From contig JAJDTE010000195.1 in the NCBI GenBank assembly GCA_022827325.1, forward strand, positions 1-10,552: 10,552 bases of DNA. Direction: 5' to 3'. Within the stretch, counting starts at the first letter, position 1. Each line of letters opens with the position of its first letter. This DNA is from VYFG01 sp022827325. GTDB taxonomy: Bacteria > Pseudomonadota > Gammaproteobacteria > Arenicellales > Poriferihabitantaceae. The notes under the pieces are model-generated. The model was not told the DNA's origin and ran no database searches. It saw only the letters and a program-made list of their open reading frames with translations. The position numbers were made by a program, and so were the translations under genes. This document shows, in pieces, positions 1-5,833 of the stretch.

Positions 1-178
1 CGAGCAACAGGGGTTTCAGGTCGGCATAGCGCCACAGGTACGGCCGGCAGTCGCTCTCGGGCGTTTGCGTGATCAGTCGGTTGAAGACCATCCAGAGCGG
101 GGACAGGCCCTGCTCCCGGATCTTGTCGTAGTACCGGGCCCGTTCCGGCGTGACCTCCGGCGTTTCGATGACTGGCAT
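1..178 (-). CDS. gtdA: Gentisate 1,2-dioxygenase, N-terminal part (runs off left edge)
   Basis: The enzyme opens the gentisate ring to maleylpyruvate using Fe(II) and O2; it is a cytosolic bicupin. Only the first 59 codons are inside the window, so the metal-binding cupin histidines are not visible. Reading back from the ATG at 176-178, the protein begins MPVIETPEVTPERARYYDKI and continues with the segments LSPLWMVFNRL and CRPYLWRYADLKPLLL. From memory, the early pattern 'hydrophobic-PLW...PALWRY-D-RPLL' is typical of the N-terminus of gentisate 1,2-dioxygenases. A good ribosome site (GAGAGGAA) lies about 6 nt before the ATG. It starts 30 nt downstream of the stop of the 3-hydroxybenzoate 6-hydroxylase gene on the same strand, the expected upstream step, which strengthens the call. 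It is probably co-transcribed from the promoter at 1428-1456. A related cupin such as salicylate or 1-hydroxy-2-naphthoate dioxygenase cannot be fully excluded from the N-terminus alone. Confidence 0.8.
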   Translation of the reverse strand, partial: MPVIETPEVTPERARYYDKIREQGLSPLWMVFNRLITQTPESDCRPYLWRYADLKPLLL

Positions 179-208
179 GATGGTTTCCTCTCTTTGTTGG
201 ATGGCCGG

Positions 209-1393
209 CTACCCGGCTTCCGGCCCGTTGCCGCCGTACAGCCACTCAAGCTCGTCGTACCACTGTTCGGGTGTCTTGCTTCCCATGACGTGGACCCTGA
301 CCCTGGCCGCCGCGCCGGCGGGATGGTAAATGTAGTCGCCGATGATGCGGGCGCCCGGCTGGACCCGGGCTGTGCGCACCATTCGCTGGCTGCAATAGGC
401 ATTGAGCGCGTCTTCCGGCGCCTCGTGAACCCGCATCATGTGACCCAGGCACACCCCGTCCTCCATGGCCATGCAGGCGCCCTGCGCGAAGTACTGCAGC
501 ATGGGATGCGCCGCGTCCCCGAGCAGCGTCACCCGGCCGGCGACCCAGTTCACGATGGGGTCGCGGTCACAAAGCACCCATAGCTTCCAGTTCTCGCCGT
601 GCTCGATCACCTGCCGTGCCCGCGGATGGATCTGCTCGAATCCCATGCTGACCTCTTCCGGATCCACCGGTTTGCCGGCCACGGCCTCCCGCATGTTCCG
701 GTGGTAGGTCACCACCAGGTTGAAGACTTCGCCGCCCTTCAGCGGATAGTGCACGATGTGGCACCGGGGGCCGGCCCAGAGCGTGGCGGCATTCCATTTC
801 AGGTCATCGGGCATCCGGTCCGCCGGAATCACGGAGCGGTAGGTCGCATGGCCCGAGACACGGGGCGCCCCATCACCCACCAGCTGCGCCCGGACCGGCG
901 AATGCAGCCCGTCCGCACCGATCAGCGCCACGCCCGCCACGGTGCCGCCATCCTCGAGCCGAGCGTGGACCAGGCCGCCATCCTGGTCATAGCCCGTCAC
1001 CCGGCTGCTGGTCCGGAGGGTTACCTGGTCGTTGGACCGGCAGGCCTCCAGCAGCACACCGTGAAGGTCAGCGCGGTGAACCACCGCGTAGGGATTCCTG
1101 AACCGGTTCCGGAACTGGCCGTCAAGGGGGATATGGCAGATTTCGTTGCCGTCCTTCGCATTCATGAACCGCAACTGGTCAATATAGACCGCCACCCGCC
1201 GCGCCTCGTCGCCGATACCGAGATAGTCGAAGCAGTGGAAAGCGTTCGGGCCAATCTGGATCCCGGCGCCGATCTCGCCCAGCTTCGCCGACTGCTCAAG
1301 CACGGTGGAGGCAATCCCGTTTCTTGCCAGGGAGAGTGCCGCCGACAATCCGCCAATGCCCCCACCCGAGATGACTACACCTGTGTTTTCCAT
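209..1393 (-). CDS. 3-hydroxybenzoate 6-hydroxylase (FAD-dependent monooxygenase)
   Basis: A class A flavoprotein aromatic hydroxylase of 394 aa, a normal length for the family. The known reaction is 3-hydroxybenzoate + NADH + O2 to gentisate. Visible motifs are the N-terminal Rossmann GGGIGG (residues 10-15) with the ribose-binding acidic residue E33, the DG motif GADGLHS (159-165), and the FAD-ribityl GD motif GDAAHP (292-297) followed by LQYFAQGACMAMEDG. The pair H212 (in CHIVHYPL) and Q300 (in MLQYFAQG) matches, at nearly the same numbering, residues I recall as catalytic in the Rhodococcus enzyme (H213 and Q301). Salicylate 1-hydroxylase is the main alternative, but the gene starting 30 nt downstream looks like gentisate 1,2-dioxygenase, which favours a gentisate-forming enzyme. 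The start ATG (1391-1393) has only a weak ribosome site (CCGGAA). A sigma70-like promoter and a palindrome lie directly upstream. The long plus-strand ORF over it is an antisense shadow. Confidence 0.87.
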   Translation of the reverse strand: MENTGVVISGGGIGGLSAALSLARNGIASTVLEQSAKLGEIGAGIQIGPNAFHCFDYLGIGDEARRVAVYIDQLRFMNAKDGNEICHIPLDGQFRNRFRNPYAVVHRADLHGVLLEACRSNDQVTLRTSSRVTGYDQDGGLVHARLEDGGTVAGVALIGADGLHSPVRAQLVGDGAPRVSGHATYRSVIPADRMPDDLKWNAATLWAGPRCHIVHYPLKGGEVFNLVVTYHRNMREAVAGKPVDPEEVSMGFEQIHPRARQVIEHGENWKLWVLCDRDPIVNWVAGRVTLLGDAAHPMLQYFAQGACMAMEDGVCLGHMMRVHEAPEDALNAYCSQRMVRTARVQPGARIIGDYIYHPAGAAARVRVHVMGSKTPEQWYDELEWLYGGNGPEAG

Positions 1394-1403
1394 TTCCGGG
1401 CAA

Positions 1404-1418
1404 CATCAACGGTTGATG
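1404..1418. promoter_or_regulatory. 15-bp palindrome, candidate operator of the gentisate operon
   Basis: CATCAAC-G-GTTGATG is a perfect 7-bp inverted repeat around a single central base. It ends 10 nt before the hydroxylase start codon and covers roughly +3 to +17 relative to the transcription start predicted from the promoter at 1428-1456. That is a classic place for a repressor to block transcription. Dimeric regulators (MarR, GntR, IclR or LysR types) commonly control gentisate genes, but none is encoded in this window, so the binding protein is unknown. The site is seen directly; its function is inferred. Confidence 0.45.
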
Positions 1419-1427
1419 GTGATCGGC

Positions 1428-1456
1428 ATTATCAGTTTTCCCCGCGGGCATGACAA
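1428..1456 (-). promoter_or_regulatory. Sigma70-like promoter for the 3-hydroxybenzoate/gentisate genes
   Basis: Read on the minus strand, a -35 box TTGTCA (1456-1451) and a -10 box GATAAT (1433-1428) are separated by exactly 17 bp. Each matches the consensus at five of six positions. The predicted transcription start is near 1421, giving a leader of about 28 nt that contains the palindrome at 1404-1418. It faces the divergent promoter at 1526-1554 with about 70 bp between the two -35 boxes, leaving room for a regulator. Confidence 0.6.
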
Positions 1457-1525
1457 CCTTGCCAGGGGCCCGATGACAGCGCGACGGTCAGCGCGATTTG
1501 GCAGCCATTTGGCAAGAGTGCTGAT

Positions 1526-1554
1526 TTAACAAATGCCGCCGGGGGTTCTATATT
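1526..1554 (+). promoter_or_regulatory. Sigma70-like promoter for the unknown two-gene unit
   Basis: A -35 box TTAACA (1526-1531) and a -10 box TATATT (1549-1554) are separated by 17 bp; each matches the consensus at five of six positions. The predicted start of transcription is near 1561, followed by a strong ribosome site AGGAGGA (1574-1580) ending 4 nt before the ATG at 1585. The AT-rich boxes stand out against the GC-rich surroundings. The combination predicts good, possibly constitutive expression. Confidence 0.6.
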
Positions 1555-1584
1555 CAGGGTAACCAACAATAACAGGAGGACCCC

Positions 1585-2214
1585 ATGGGCACACACGCCG
1601 GCAGCCAGCTGGTCGTCGAGGCCAGTGTTGCGGATTTTTTCCAGGGACTGGTGAACGAGGCGGTGGAGAACCAGCATCTTGACGCCAGCGCGGAATCCGT
1701 CTGCTACCTGATCAATCTCCTGAGCACGTTCGCCAGCAGCGAGGCCCTGTTCGAGGCCTCGCCGGACGGCCCGATGATTCAGCCCCTGGCGCTGCTCTAC
1801 GGCGAAGCCATGGAAGCGCCCAGCATCGAGATGCGCAACCACGCACTCAAGCGCCTGGGGGATGTCGCCCTGTTCATCTCGGGGATTTTCTCCGACAGCC
1901 TGAACCGGAAAGTGGTCGACGTGGACTACTACATCAACATGGGGGGCCTTGCGTACGGATGCCTTTCCAGCACCAGCCGGCAACTGGCCCGCTGGCATGC
2001 ATTCAGCGAGGTCTTCGGCGAACTCGGCACCAAGTTCGCCCGGTTCGTCGATGTGCTGAACGAGGTCGGCGACCAGACCGGCCTGCGAAACGACAACAAT
2101 GTCATGCGTCTCTACGAGATCTGGCAACGGACCGGCAGCAAGCGTGCCCGGGGACAATTGCAGAGACTCGGCATCATCCCCGTCACCGGTTCCACGGTCG
2201 GGCTGAAACACTGA
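1585..2214 (+). CDS. Unknown soluble protein, first gene of a two-gene unit
   Basis: I do not recognise a named family. The 209-aa product has no signal peptide and no membrane segment; it reads as a mostly alpha-helical cytosolic protein. Visible segments include an early helix-rich part (VADFFQGLVNEAVEN), a middle part with FISGIFSDSLNRKVVDVDYY and MGGLAYG, a helix FGELGTKFARFVDVLNEVGD, and the C-terminal ending GIIPVTGSTVGLKH. It is very likely a real gene: it has a consensus promoter, an ideal ribosome site (AGGAGGA) before the ATG, GC-rich third codon positions like its neighbours, and a second gene starting only 4 nt after its stop. The antisense ORF of 264 codons (1432-2226) lacks these signals. 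The spacing suggests it works with the 222-aa downstream product, perhaps as a complex. No catalytic motif is visible, so no function is proposed. Confidence 0.8.
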   Translation: MGTHAGSQLVVEASVADFFQGLVNEAVENQHLDASAESVCYLINLLSTFASSEALFEASPDGPMIQPLALLYGEAMEAPSIEMRNHALKRLGDVALFISGIFSDSLNRKVVDVDYYINMGGLAYGCLSSTSRQLARWHAFSEVFGELGTKFARFVDVLNEVGDQTGLRNDNNVMRLYEIWQRTGSKRARGQLQRLGIIPVTGSTVGLKH

Positions 2215-2218
2215 GACC

Positions 2219-2887
2219 GTGCTCAAACTGCGCCCCCTCCAGGACCGGCTGGAACGGATCTATGATATCGACACCTGTCAGGACGTGGATGACTTCCTGA
2301 TCACCGACCGTCACCTGGCCCGGGCTCTGGAAGGGCGGGAACATGCGCGGGATACGGACGAACTGCTGCTGGTCCGGGAACAGGATGATGGGCTCGACGT
2401 GTCGCTGTTTCTCGACGCGGACCTGGTGGGCCGACTGGTCGCGGACGATCCGGAACACAGCCTGCACGACGGGAACCTGGCCGATTTCTGCACCGTGCTG
2501 GAGGGAGTGAGCCATTTCGTCCACCTGGTCTGGCGTGCCCGGGAATCACGGTCCACCAGCCGCCTTGAACTGGAACTGCAGGCCGAAGTGGACAAGTTCG
2601 TATCCAGCATCAGCCTGCTTGGCCGGCAGGGGCTGGGGGCGGTGCCTCCCGCGCTGCGCCACAGGCTGTTTCAGCAGGTGAGGTTCGACGATGCCCTGGA
2701 TGACAGCGAGCGGAACCGTTACGAGACGGCCAACCGTTATGCGGCCCGGTACTGCCATCACCTGGAGGTCCGCTTCCTGCGCCCCTTCAACGCCGGCCCA
2801 AGGACGATTTCGGATGAACTCAGGGACTTCTACCGGCTGAACCTGCGGGAAAAGATCGCACGGATCGAGCGCGCCCCGGCAACGTAG
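2219..2887 (+). CDS. Unknown soluble protein, second gene of a two-gene unit
   Basis: An unrecognised 222-aa protein read from GTG (2219-2221), 4 nt after the stop of the preceding gene; no clear ribosome site of its own is visible, so translation is probably coupled. The product is strongly charged, with no signal peptide or membrane segment. Residues 1-90 are rich in Asp and Glu (for example YDIDTCQDVDDF, VREQDDGLDVSLFLDADLVGRL). The middle has a hydrophobic/aromatic patch, LEGVSHFVHLVWRA, followed by an acidic helix containing ELELQAEVDKF. The last third is basic and aromatic (RYAARYCHH, RFLRPF, ELRDFYRLNLREKIARIE). No standard active-site motif is visible. The layout fits a partner or scaffold protein, but that is only a guess. 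The gene ends 20 nt before the converging PhyH gene, and its stop lies inside the inverted repeat at 2883-2912. Confidence 0.78.
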   Translation: MLKLRPLQDRLERIYDIDTCQDVDDFLITDRHLARALEGREHARDTDELLLVREQDDGLDVSLFLDADLVGRLVADDPEHSLHDGNLADFCTVLEGVSHFVHLVWRARESRSTSRLELELQAEVDKFVSSISLLGRQGLGAVPPALRHRLFQQVRFDDALDDSERNRYETANRYAARYCHHLEVRFLRPFNAGPRTISDELRDFYRLNLREKIARIERAPAT

Positions 2888-2912
2888 CGGTCCGTTCCCC
2901 GCGCCCGCTACG
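2883..2912. terminator. Inverted repeat between convergent genes, possible bidirectional terminator
   Basis: CGTAGCGG (2883-2890) and CCGCTACG (2905-2912) form a perfect 8-bp stem with a 14-nt loop. The stop codons of both converging genes (TAG at 2885-2887 on plus, TAG at 2910-2908 on minus) lie within the two arms. There is no U-tract on either side, so it is not a textbook intrinsic terminator; it may act as a 3'-end stabiliser or help Rho-dependent ending. Confidence 0.35.
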
Positions 2913-3744
2913 CGGCGCCCTCGCTGTACAGCGCATCGTTCTGCGCGTCCAGGATCCGCCGGTGCCAGCCAAGGGCGGCCTCGTCGAGTTCACCGGCGGG
3001 GGGGTCAACATGACCGAAGTGCCCGAAACGGTCCTCGCCCCTCACCAGCATGGCGAAATCCCTGGGCGCCACCGTCTGCCGGTTCTGCGGGGTGATGTAA
3101 TTGATGTTGAATCCCAACCGCCAGCGCTCGGAATGATTGGGGCCGGATGCGTGCAGCAGGTGGCCATGGTGTAGGGACATCTCTCCCGCGCGGAGTTCCA
3201 CGTGGACGATCTCGCAGGCATCCTCGTCGATGGCAACTCTCTGTCCGCGCGTGAGGATATTGTCCGCGGTCCAGGTATCCGAATGGACACGCAGACCGCC
3301 ATGGTGGCTCCCCGGCAGGAACTGCATGCACCCGTTCTCCCTGTCCACATCTTCCAGCGCCAGCCACACGCTGACAAGGCCGTCCGTCTCGGCGAGTCCC
3401 CAGTAGGTCAGGTCCTGGTGCCAGCTGACGAAACCGCCGCTGTGCGGCGGCTTGAAGAAGAAGGTCCCGCCCCAGACCAGGATGTCCGGACCGATGACCG
3501 CTTCCACGGCGTCCAGGATTCCCGGATGACGCACGATCTCGTTGGCAAAGGGGAACAGCACGTGGGGAAAGTTCAGCTGTCCCTTGTTCCCCAGCTTCAG
3601 TGCCTGGCCGCGCTCCCATGCCCGCAGAAGGTCGGACCCGTACCGCTTCAGTTCGCCGGGGTCCAGTACCGGAATGGGGAAACAGAATCCGTCCTTCGCG
3701 TAACTGCTCCGGATCGTATCCGCGCATCCAACGCCCGCTGACAT
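2908..3744 (-). CDS. Phytanoyl-CoA dioxygenase (PhyH) family Fe(II)/2-oxoglutarate oxygenase
   Basis: A 278-aa cytosolic oxygenase with the double-stranded beta-helix fold of the PhyH family. Such enzymes couple decarboxylation of 2-oxoglutarate to oxidation of a substrate; this substrate cannot be read from sequence. Numbering from the ATG at 3744: the iron ligands are H109-x-D111 in SWHQDLTYWG and the distal H198 in HHGHLLHASGPN, and R209 (ERWRLGFNINYI) is the likely 2-oxoglutarate-binding arginine. QFLPGSHHGG, typical of the family, lies between the two iron sites. A GTG directly before the ATG would add one residue, but the ribosome site GGGAG is 6 nt from the ATG and only 3 nt from the GTG, so ATG is preferred. 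It is alone on its strand, convergent with the unknown pair and divergent from the substrate-binding protein gene. All key residues appear intact. Confidence 0.88.
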   Translation of the reverse strand: MSAGVGCADTIRSSYAKDGFCFPIPVLDPGELKRYGSDLLRAWERGQALKLGNKGQLNFPHVLFPFANEIVRHPGILDAVEAVIGPDILVWGGTFFFKPPHSGGFVSWHQDLTYWGLAETDGLVSVWLALEDVDRENGCMQFLPGSHHGGLRVHSDTWTADNILTRGQRVAIDEDACEIVHVELRAGEMSLHHGHLLHASGPNHSERWRLGFNINYITPQNRQTVAPRDFAMLVRGEDRFGHFGHVDPPAGELDEAALGWHRRILDAQNDALYSEGAA

Positions 3745-3861
3745 CACGATCTCCCACCGGAAATGGTAACGCGATTAGAGCGCAGCTCCGAACCGGATAC
3801 CAAGCGCCATCCTGCCGATTCCGCGACAGTATTTTATGCCTCCGTCACCTGACTGGCCGCA

Positions 3862-3913
3862 TCCGGACCACCGGACTGGAAGCCGCTGCCGGCGGTTTGG
3901 CTGAAACCGGCAG
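3862..3913. repeat. Cluster of short GC-rich inverted repeats in a divergent intergenic region
   Basis: The 205-nt gap between the divergent PhyH and substrate-binding protein genes holds TCCGG-acca-CCGGA (3862-3875), CTGCCGG...CCGGCAG (3886-3892 and 3907-3913) and a nested CGGTTT-ggctg-AAACCG (3893-3909). They could be regulator-binding sites or hairpins in a leader. No convincing -35/-10 pair was found on either strand here. The gap appears to hold no gene. Confidence 0.3.
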
Positions 3914-3952
3914 ACACAGTATCATGCCCGCACTGCCCCTCACCGGCCGACG

Positions 3953-4846
3953 ATGCCCGACGTCTCCATCCAGTTCACGCTCTTTTCCGCGTTCTATTCG
4001 CCGCTCATCGTCGCCATGGCAGGCGGCTTCCTGAAGGAGGAAGGGCTGGAACACAGTTGGTCCGTGGCCCCACCCGGCAAATCCGCCGTCGAAGCCATCA
4101 TCGACGGCAGCGCCCATGTCATCCAGTCCGCGCCGAGCCAGGGGTTCAATTCCCTGCTGAAGGGCGAATCGCCGTCCGTGGTGCATTTCGCACAGGTCAA
4201 TGAAATGGACGGATTCTTCATCACCGCCAGGGATCCTGAGCCGGATTTCACCTGGGACAGGCTGGAGGACGCCGAGGTGGTGATGTTCCGGGGCGGACAG
4301 CCCAAGGCGATGTTCCGGTACGGATGCCACAGGGCGGGGATCGATTTTGGCAGAATCGTCGCCATTACTCCCGGGGGCGCGGCGGAGATCGATGCGGCGT
4401 TTCGCGAAGGCCGGGGGCAGTATGTGCAGCAACAGGGGCCGTTTCCCCACCAGCTGGAAGCGGACGGGATCGGCCACATCGTGGCCCGGGTGGGACCCAG
4501 GATCGGCCCGTGCGCATTTTCCAGCCTGGCGGCTTCCAGGGAATGGCTGGGTACCAATGCGGCGGCGGCATTTACCCGGGCCTACGCCAGGGCCCGGCGG
4601 TTCCTGAACGCCGCCCCCGCCGAAGAAGTGGCGATGCTGGAAAAGGACTATTTCCCGGACACCGACCCGGCAGCCCTGACCAGGTGTATCGGGGACTACC
4701 AGGAGCTCGGCTGCTGGACCCCCCACGTCTCGATCACGCCCGCAGCCTACGAGGTTGTCCTGGACGTGTTCCAGCATGTCGGCCACATCCGGGAACGCTA
4801 CCCCTACGAAGCCGTCTGTGTGCCGCCGCCGGGAGAGTCGGCTTGA
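3953..4846 (+). CDS. THI5/NMT1-like (SsuA-type) substrate-binding-fold protein without signal peptide
   Basis: A 297-aa protein resembling periplasmic substrate-binding proteins of the NMT1/THI5-like group (ABC uptake of sulfonates, nitrate, taurine or thiamine precursors). The family pattern is visible at the start: IQFTLFSAFYSPLIVAMAGG then FLKEEGLEHSW, matching the usual 'beta strand - PLYVA - GYFKEEGLDVE' opening, followed by GKSAVEAIIDGSAHVIQSAP (the 'DVG/gap' region) and later FSSLAASREWLGTN. Unlike transported homologues, it begins directly with the first beta strand of the fold and has no signal peptide or lipoprotein Cys, so it would stay in the cytosol unless the start is misread. 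No ABC permease or ATPase is nearby. The CCCFC motif of fungal THI5 enzymes is absent. Its ribosome site is weak, and no in-frame upstream start was found. The stop TGA overlaps the TTG start of the RraA-like gene, so the two are translationally coupled and probably serve one pathway. The ligand is unknown. Confidence 0.78.
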   Translation: MPDVSIQFTLFSAFYSPLIVAMAGGFLKEEGLEHSWSVAPPGKSAVEAIIDGSAHVIQSAPSQGFNSLLKGESPSVVHFAQVNEMDGFFITARDPEPDFTWDRLEDAEVVMFRGGQPKAMFRYGCHRAGIDFGRIVAITPGGAAEIDAAFREGRGQYVQQQGPFPHQLEADGIGHIVARVGPRIGPCAFSSLAASREWLGTNAAAAFTRAYARARRFLNAAPAEEVAMLEKDYFPDTDPAALTRCIGDYQELGCWTPHVSITPAAYEVVLDVFQHVGHIRERYPYEAVCVPPPGESA

Positions 4847-5325
4847 GTTTCGATACCGCGGACCTCTGTGACCGGTACGGCGACCGGGTCCGGGTCGTCG
4901 ATGCGGGCCTGCAGCATTTCGGCGGCGTCACCCGGTTTCACGGCGAGGTCGCAACGGTCCGGGTGCAGTCGGATTTCCTCCTGGTGAAAGAAGCGCTGAC
5001 CCGCCCCGGCAAGGGGCGTGTGCTGGTGGTGGACGGCGGCGGAGAACGCGGATTTGCCCTGCTGGGCGACCGCTTGGCGGGCCTCGGCGTGTCGAACGGC
5101 TGGACCGGCGTCGTGGTGAACGGCTGCATACGGGATTCGGCAGAGATCGCCACGATGAACCTGGGGGTGCTCGCTCTGGGCACCTGCCCGCGCCGACCCG
5201 CCATGGAGGGAGGCGGCACGGAGGAAACCGTCATCACCATCGGAGGGATTACCGTCGGGCCCGGGAACTGGGTCTACATCGACGACGACGGCATGATCGT
5301 CAGCCCCTCCCCCCTGGCGGTCTGA
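4843..5325 (+). CDS. RraA-like protein, probable 4-hydroxy-4-methyl-2-oxoglutarate / oxaloacetate-type aldolase
   Basis: A 160-aa protein of the RraA fold, the usual length, read from TTG at 4843-4845, which overlaps the TGA of the preceding gene; GGGAG lies 7 nt upstream. The product starts M/L-SFDTADLCDRYGDRV, closely matching the start of E. coli RraA (YDTSELCD), so the longer open frame back to 4324 is not used. The core motifs are present: RVLVVDGGGERGFALLGDRLA (59-79) and VVNGCIRDSAEI (91-102). R97 and D98 match the arginine and metal-binding aspartate of class II pyruvate aldolases in this family, and D76 is also kept. E. coli RraA, an RNase E inhibitor, lacks the second aspartate. This favours an aldolase splitting HMG or 4-carboxy-4-hydroxy-2-oxoadipate, or decarboxylating oxaloacetate. 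The name 'regulator of ribonuclease activity' would be misleading without tests. Coupled to the cytosolic substrate-binding-like protein. Confidence 0.85.
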   Translation: MSFDTADLCDRYGDRVRVVDAGLQHFGGVTRFHGEVATVRVQSDFLLVKEALTRPGKGRVLVVDGGGERGFALLGDRLAGLGVSNGWTGVVVNGCIRDSAEIATMNLGVLALGTCPRRPAMEGGGTEETVITIGGITVGPGNWVYIDDDGMIVSPSPLAV

Positions 5326-5358
5326 GCTTCCAGATTCCAGACGGTGCCACCGGTACGA

Positions 5359-5538
5359 TCACATCCCGCCATGTTCGTTCGCACTAAACCCTCCACAAAG
5401 GGTCACCTCCACGTTCACTCCATGGATTCCGTCCTCATCGACATCAGAGTTGACCAGTGTGCCGTCAGGAGTCCGAGACGTTGCCCAGCCTCTATAATAC
5501 ATTCCATTTCTCTTCGTCGACGGCCACTTACTTTTCAT
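5359..5538 (-). CDS. Small ORF of 59 codons, doubtful; possibly a gene remnant
   Basis: Starting at an ATG (5538-5536), the minus strand encodes a 59-aa product. It begins MKSKWPSTKRNG, contains SRTPDGTLVNSDVDEDGIHG and NVEVTLCGGF, and ends SANEHGGM. The acidic stretch with beta-strand-like alternation looks more like protein than the antisense frame, which is also open here. There is no ribosome site before the ATG and no known family is recognised. It may be the C-terminal scrap of a former gene, as the next 300 bases hold an obvious remnant of another gene. Low confidence. Confidence 0.25.
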   Translation of the reverse strand: MKSKWPSTKRNGMYYRGWATSRTPDGTLVNSDVDEDGIHGVNVEVTLCGGFSANEHGGM

Positions 5539-5569
5539 ACGTCATTCGTATAAAAAACCAATTGTCCCG

Positions 5570-5833
5570 GTCATAGAGTACTCAATCCTTACCGATCATC
5601 ATTTGGCGCAATCACAGTTTCGCGATGATTCGGGATGGCACGATCAAGCGCGGTATCCCGCAAATCGGGGTTAATCCACGCACCCCGGATTTTGTCAAAT
5701 TGGCACAGGTGTTCGCTTGCCCAGGCATCCAGATCGACAGTGAAACCGGATTTCAGAAGGCACTCGGCGATGCCTTGCGTCAGCCGGCCCTGGCTTAGTT
5801 GTCGTTATGGAGGACGATGACTGGTTGAAGTAA
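5570..5833 (+). pseudogene. Remnant of a thiamine-pyrophosphate enzyme (acetolactate synthase-like), C-terminal end only
   Basis: Three pieces in two frames join into the C-terminus of a TPP-dependent enzyme. The first (5570-5584) reads VIEYS; the second (5589-5783) reads LPIIIWRNHSFAMIRDG, then TIKRGIPQIGVNPRTPDFVK, LAQVFACPGI and FQKALGDALR; the third (5786-5833) reads GPGLVVVMEDDDWLK and ends at TAA. From memory, intact homologues read 'A-EY-LPI-I-V-W-NN-GYG-IRD', then 'GVDP-TPDFV-LA-AFGC', then 'GPTLIEV-ED-WL', so the order is right and only the frame is broken twice. The middle frame stops prematurely at TAG 5796-5798. The remaining roughly 460 residues of such an enzyme, including the TPP-binding GDG motif expected just upstream, are absent. 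The family includes acetolactate synthase, 5-guanidino-2-oxopentanoate decarboxylase and benzoylformate decarboxylase; which one this was cannot be told. Sequencing error alone would not explain the missing N-terminal part. Confidence 0.72.

Noticed and set aside
599..1453. Plus-strand ORF of 284 codons
   Set aside because: It is antisense to the 3-hydroxybenzoate 6-hydroxylase, which has all flavoprotein motifs; the plus-strand product is low-complexity and unlike any protein I know. High GC opens long shadow frames.
1432..2226. Minus-strand ORF of 264 codons
   Set aside because: It overlaps the well-signalled plus-strand gene (promoter, AGGAGGA, coupled partner) and also covers the intergenic promoters; no start signals of its own.
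2883..2912. Calling this a standard intrinsic terminator
   Set aside because: Stem is good but there is no U-run on either strand, so it is listed only as a possible terminator.
3005..3757. Second minus-strand ORF of 250 codons over the PhyH gene
   Set aside because: Arg/Gly-rich product in a shifted frame; PhyH frame has the iron and 2-oxoglutarate residues.
3845..4786. Minus-strand ORF of 313 codons
   Set aside because: It is antisense to the THI5-like gene, which shows clear family patterns; the minus product looks like a GC-driven shadow.
4324..4842. Upstream extension of the RraA-like ORF
   Set aside because: It would overlap the substrate-binding protein gene by over 500 nt; homology to RraA starts at the TTG at 4843.
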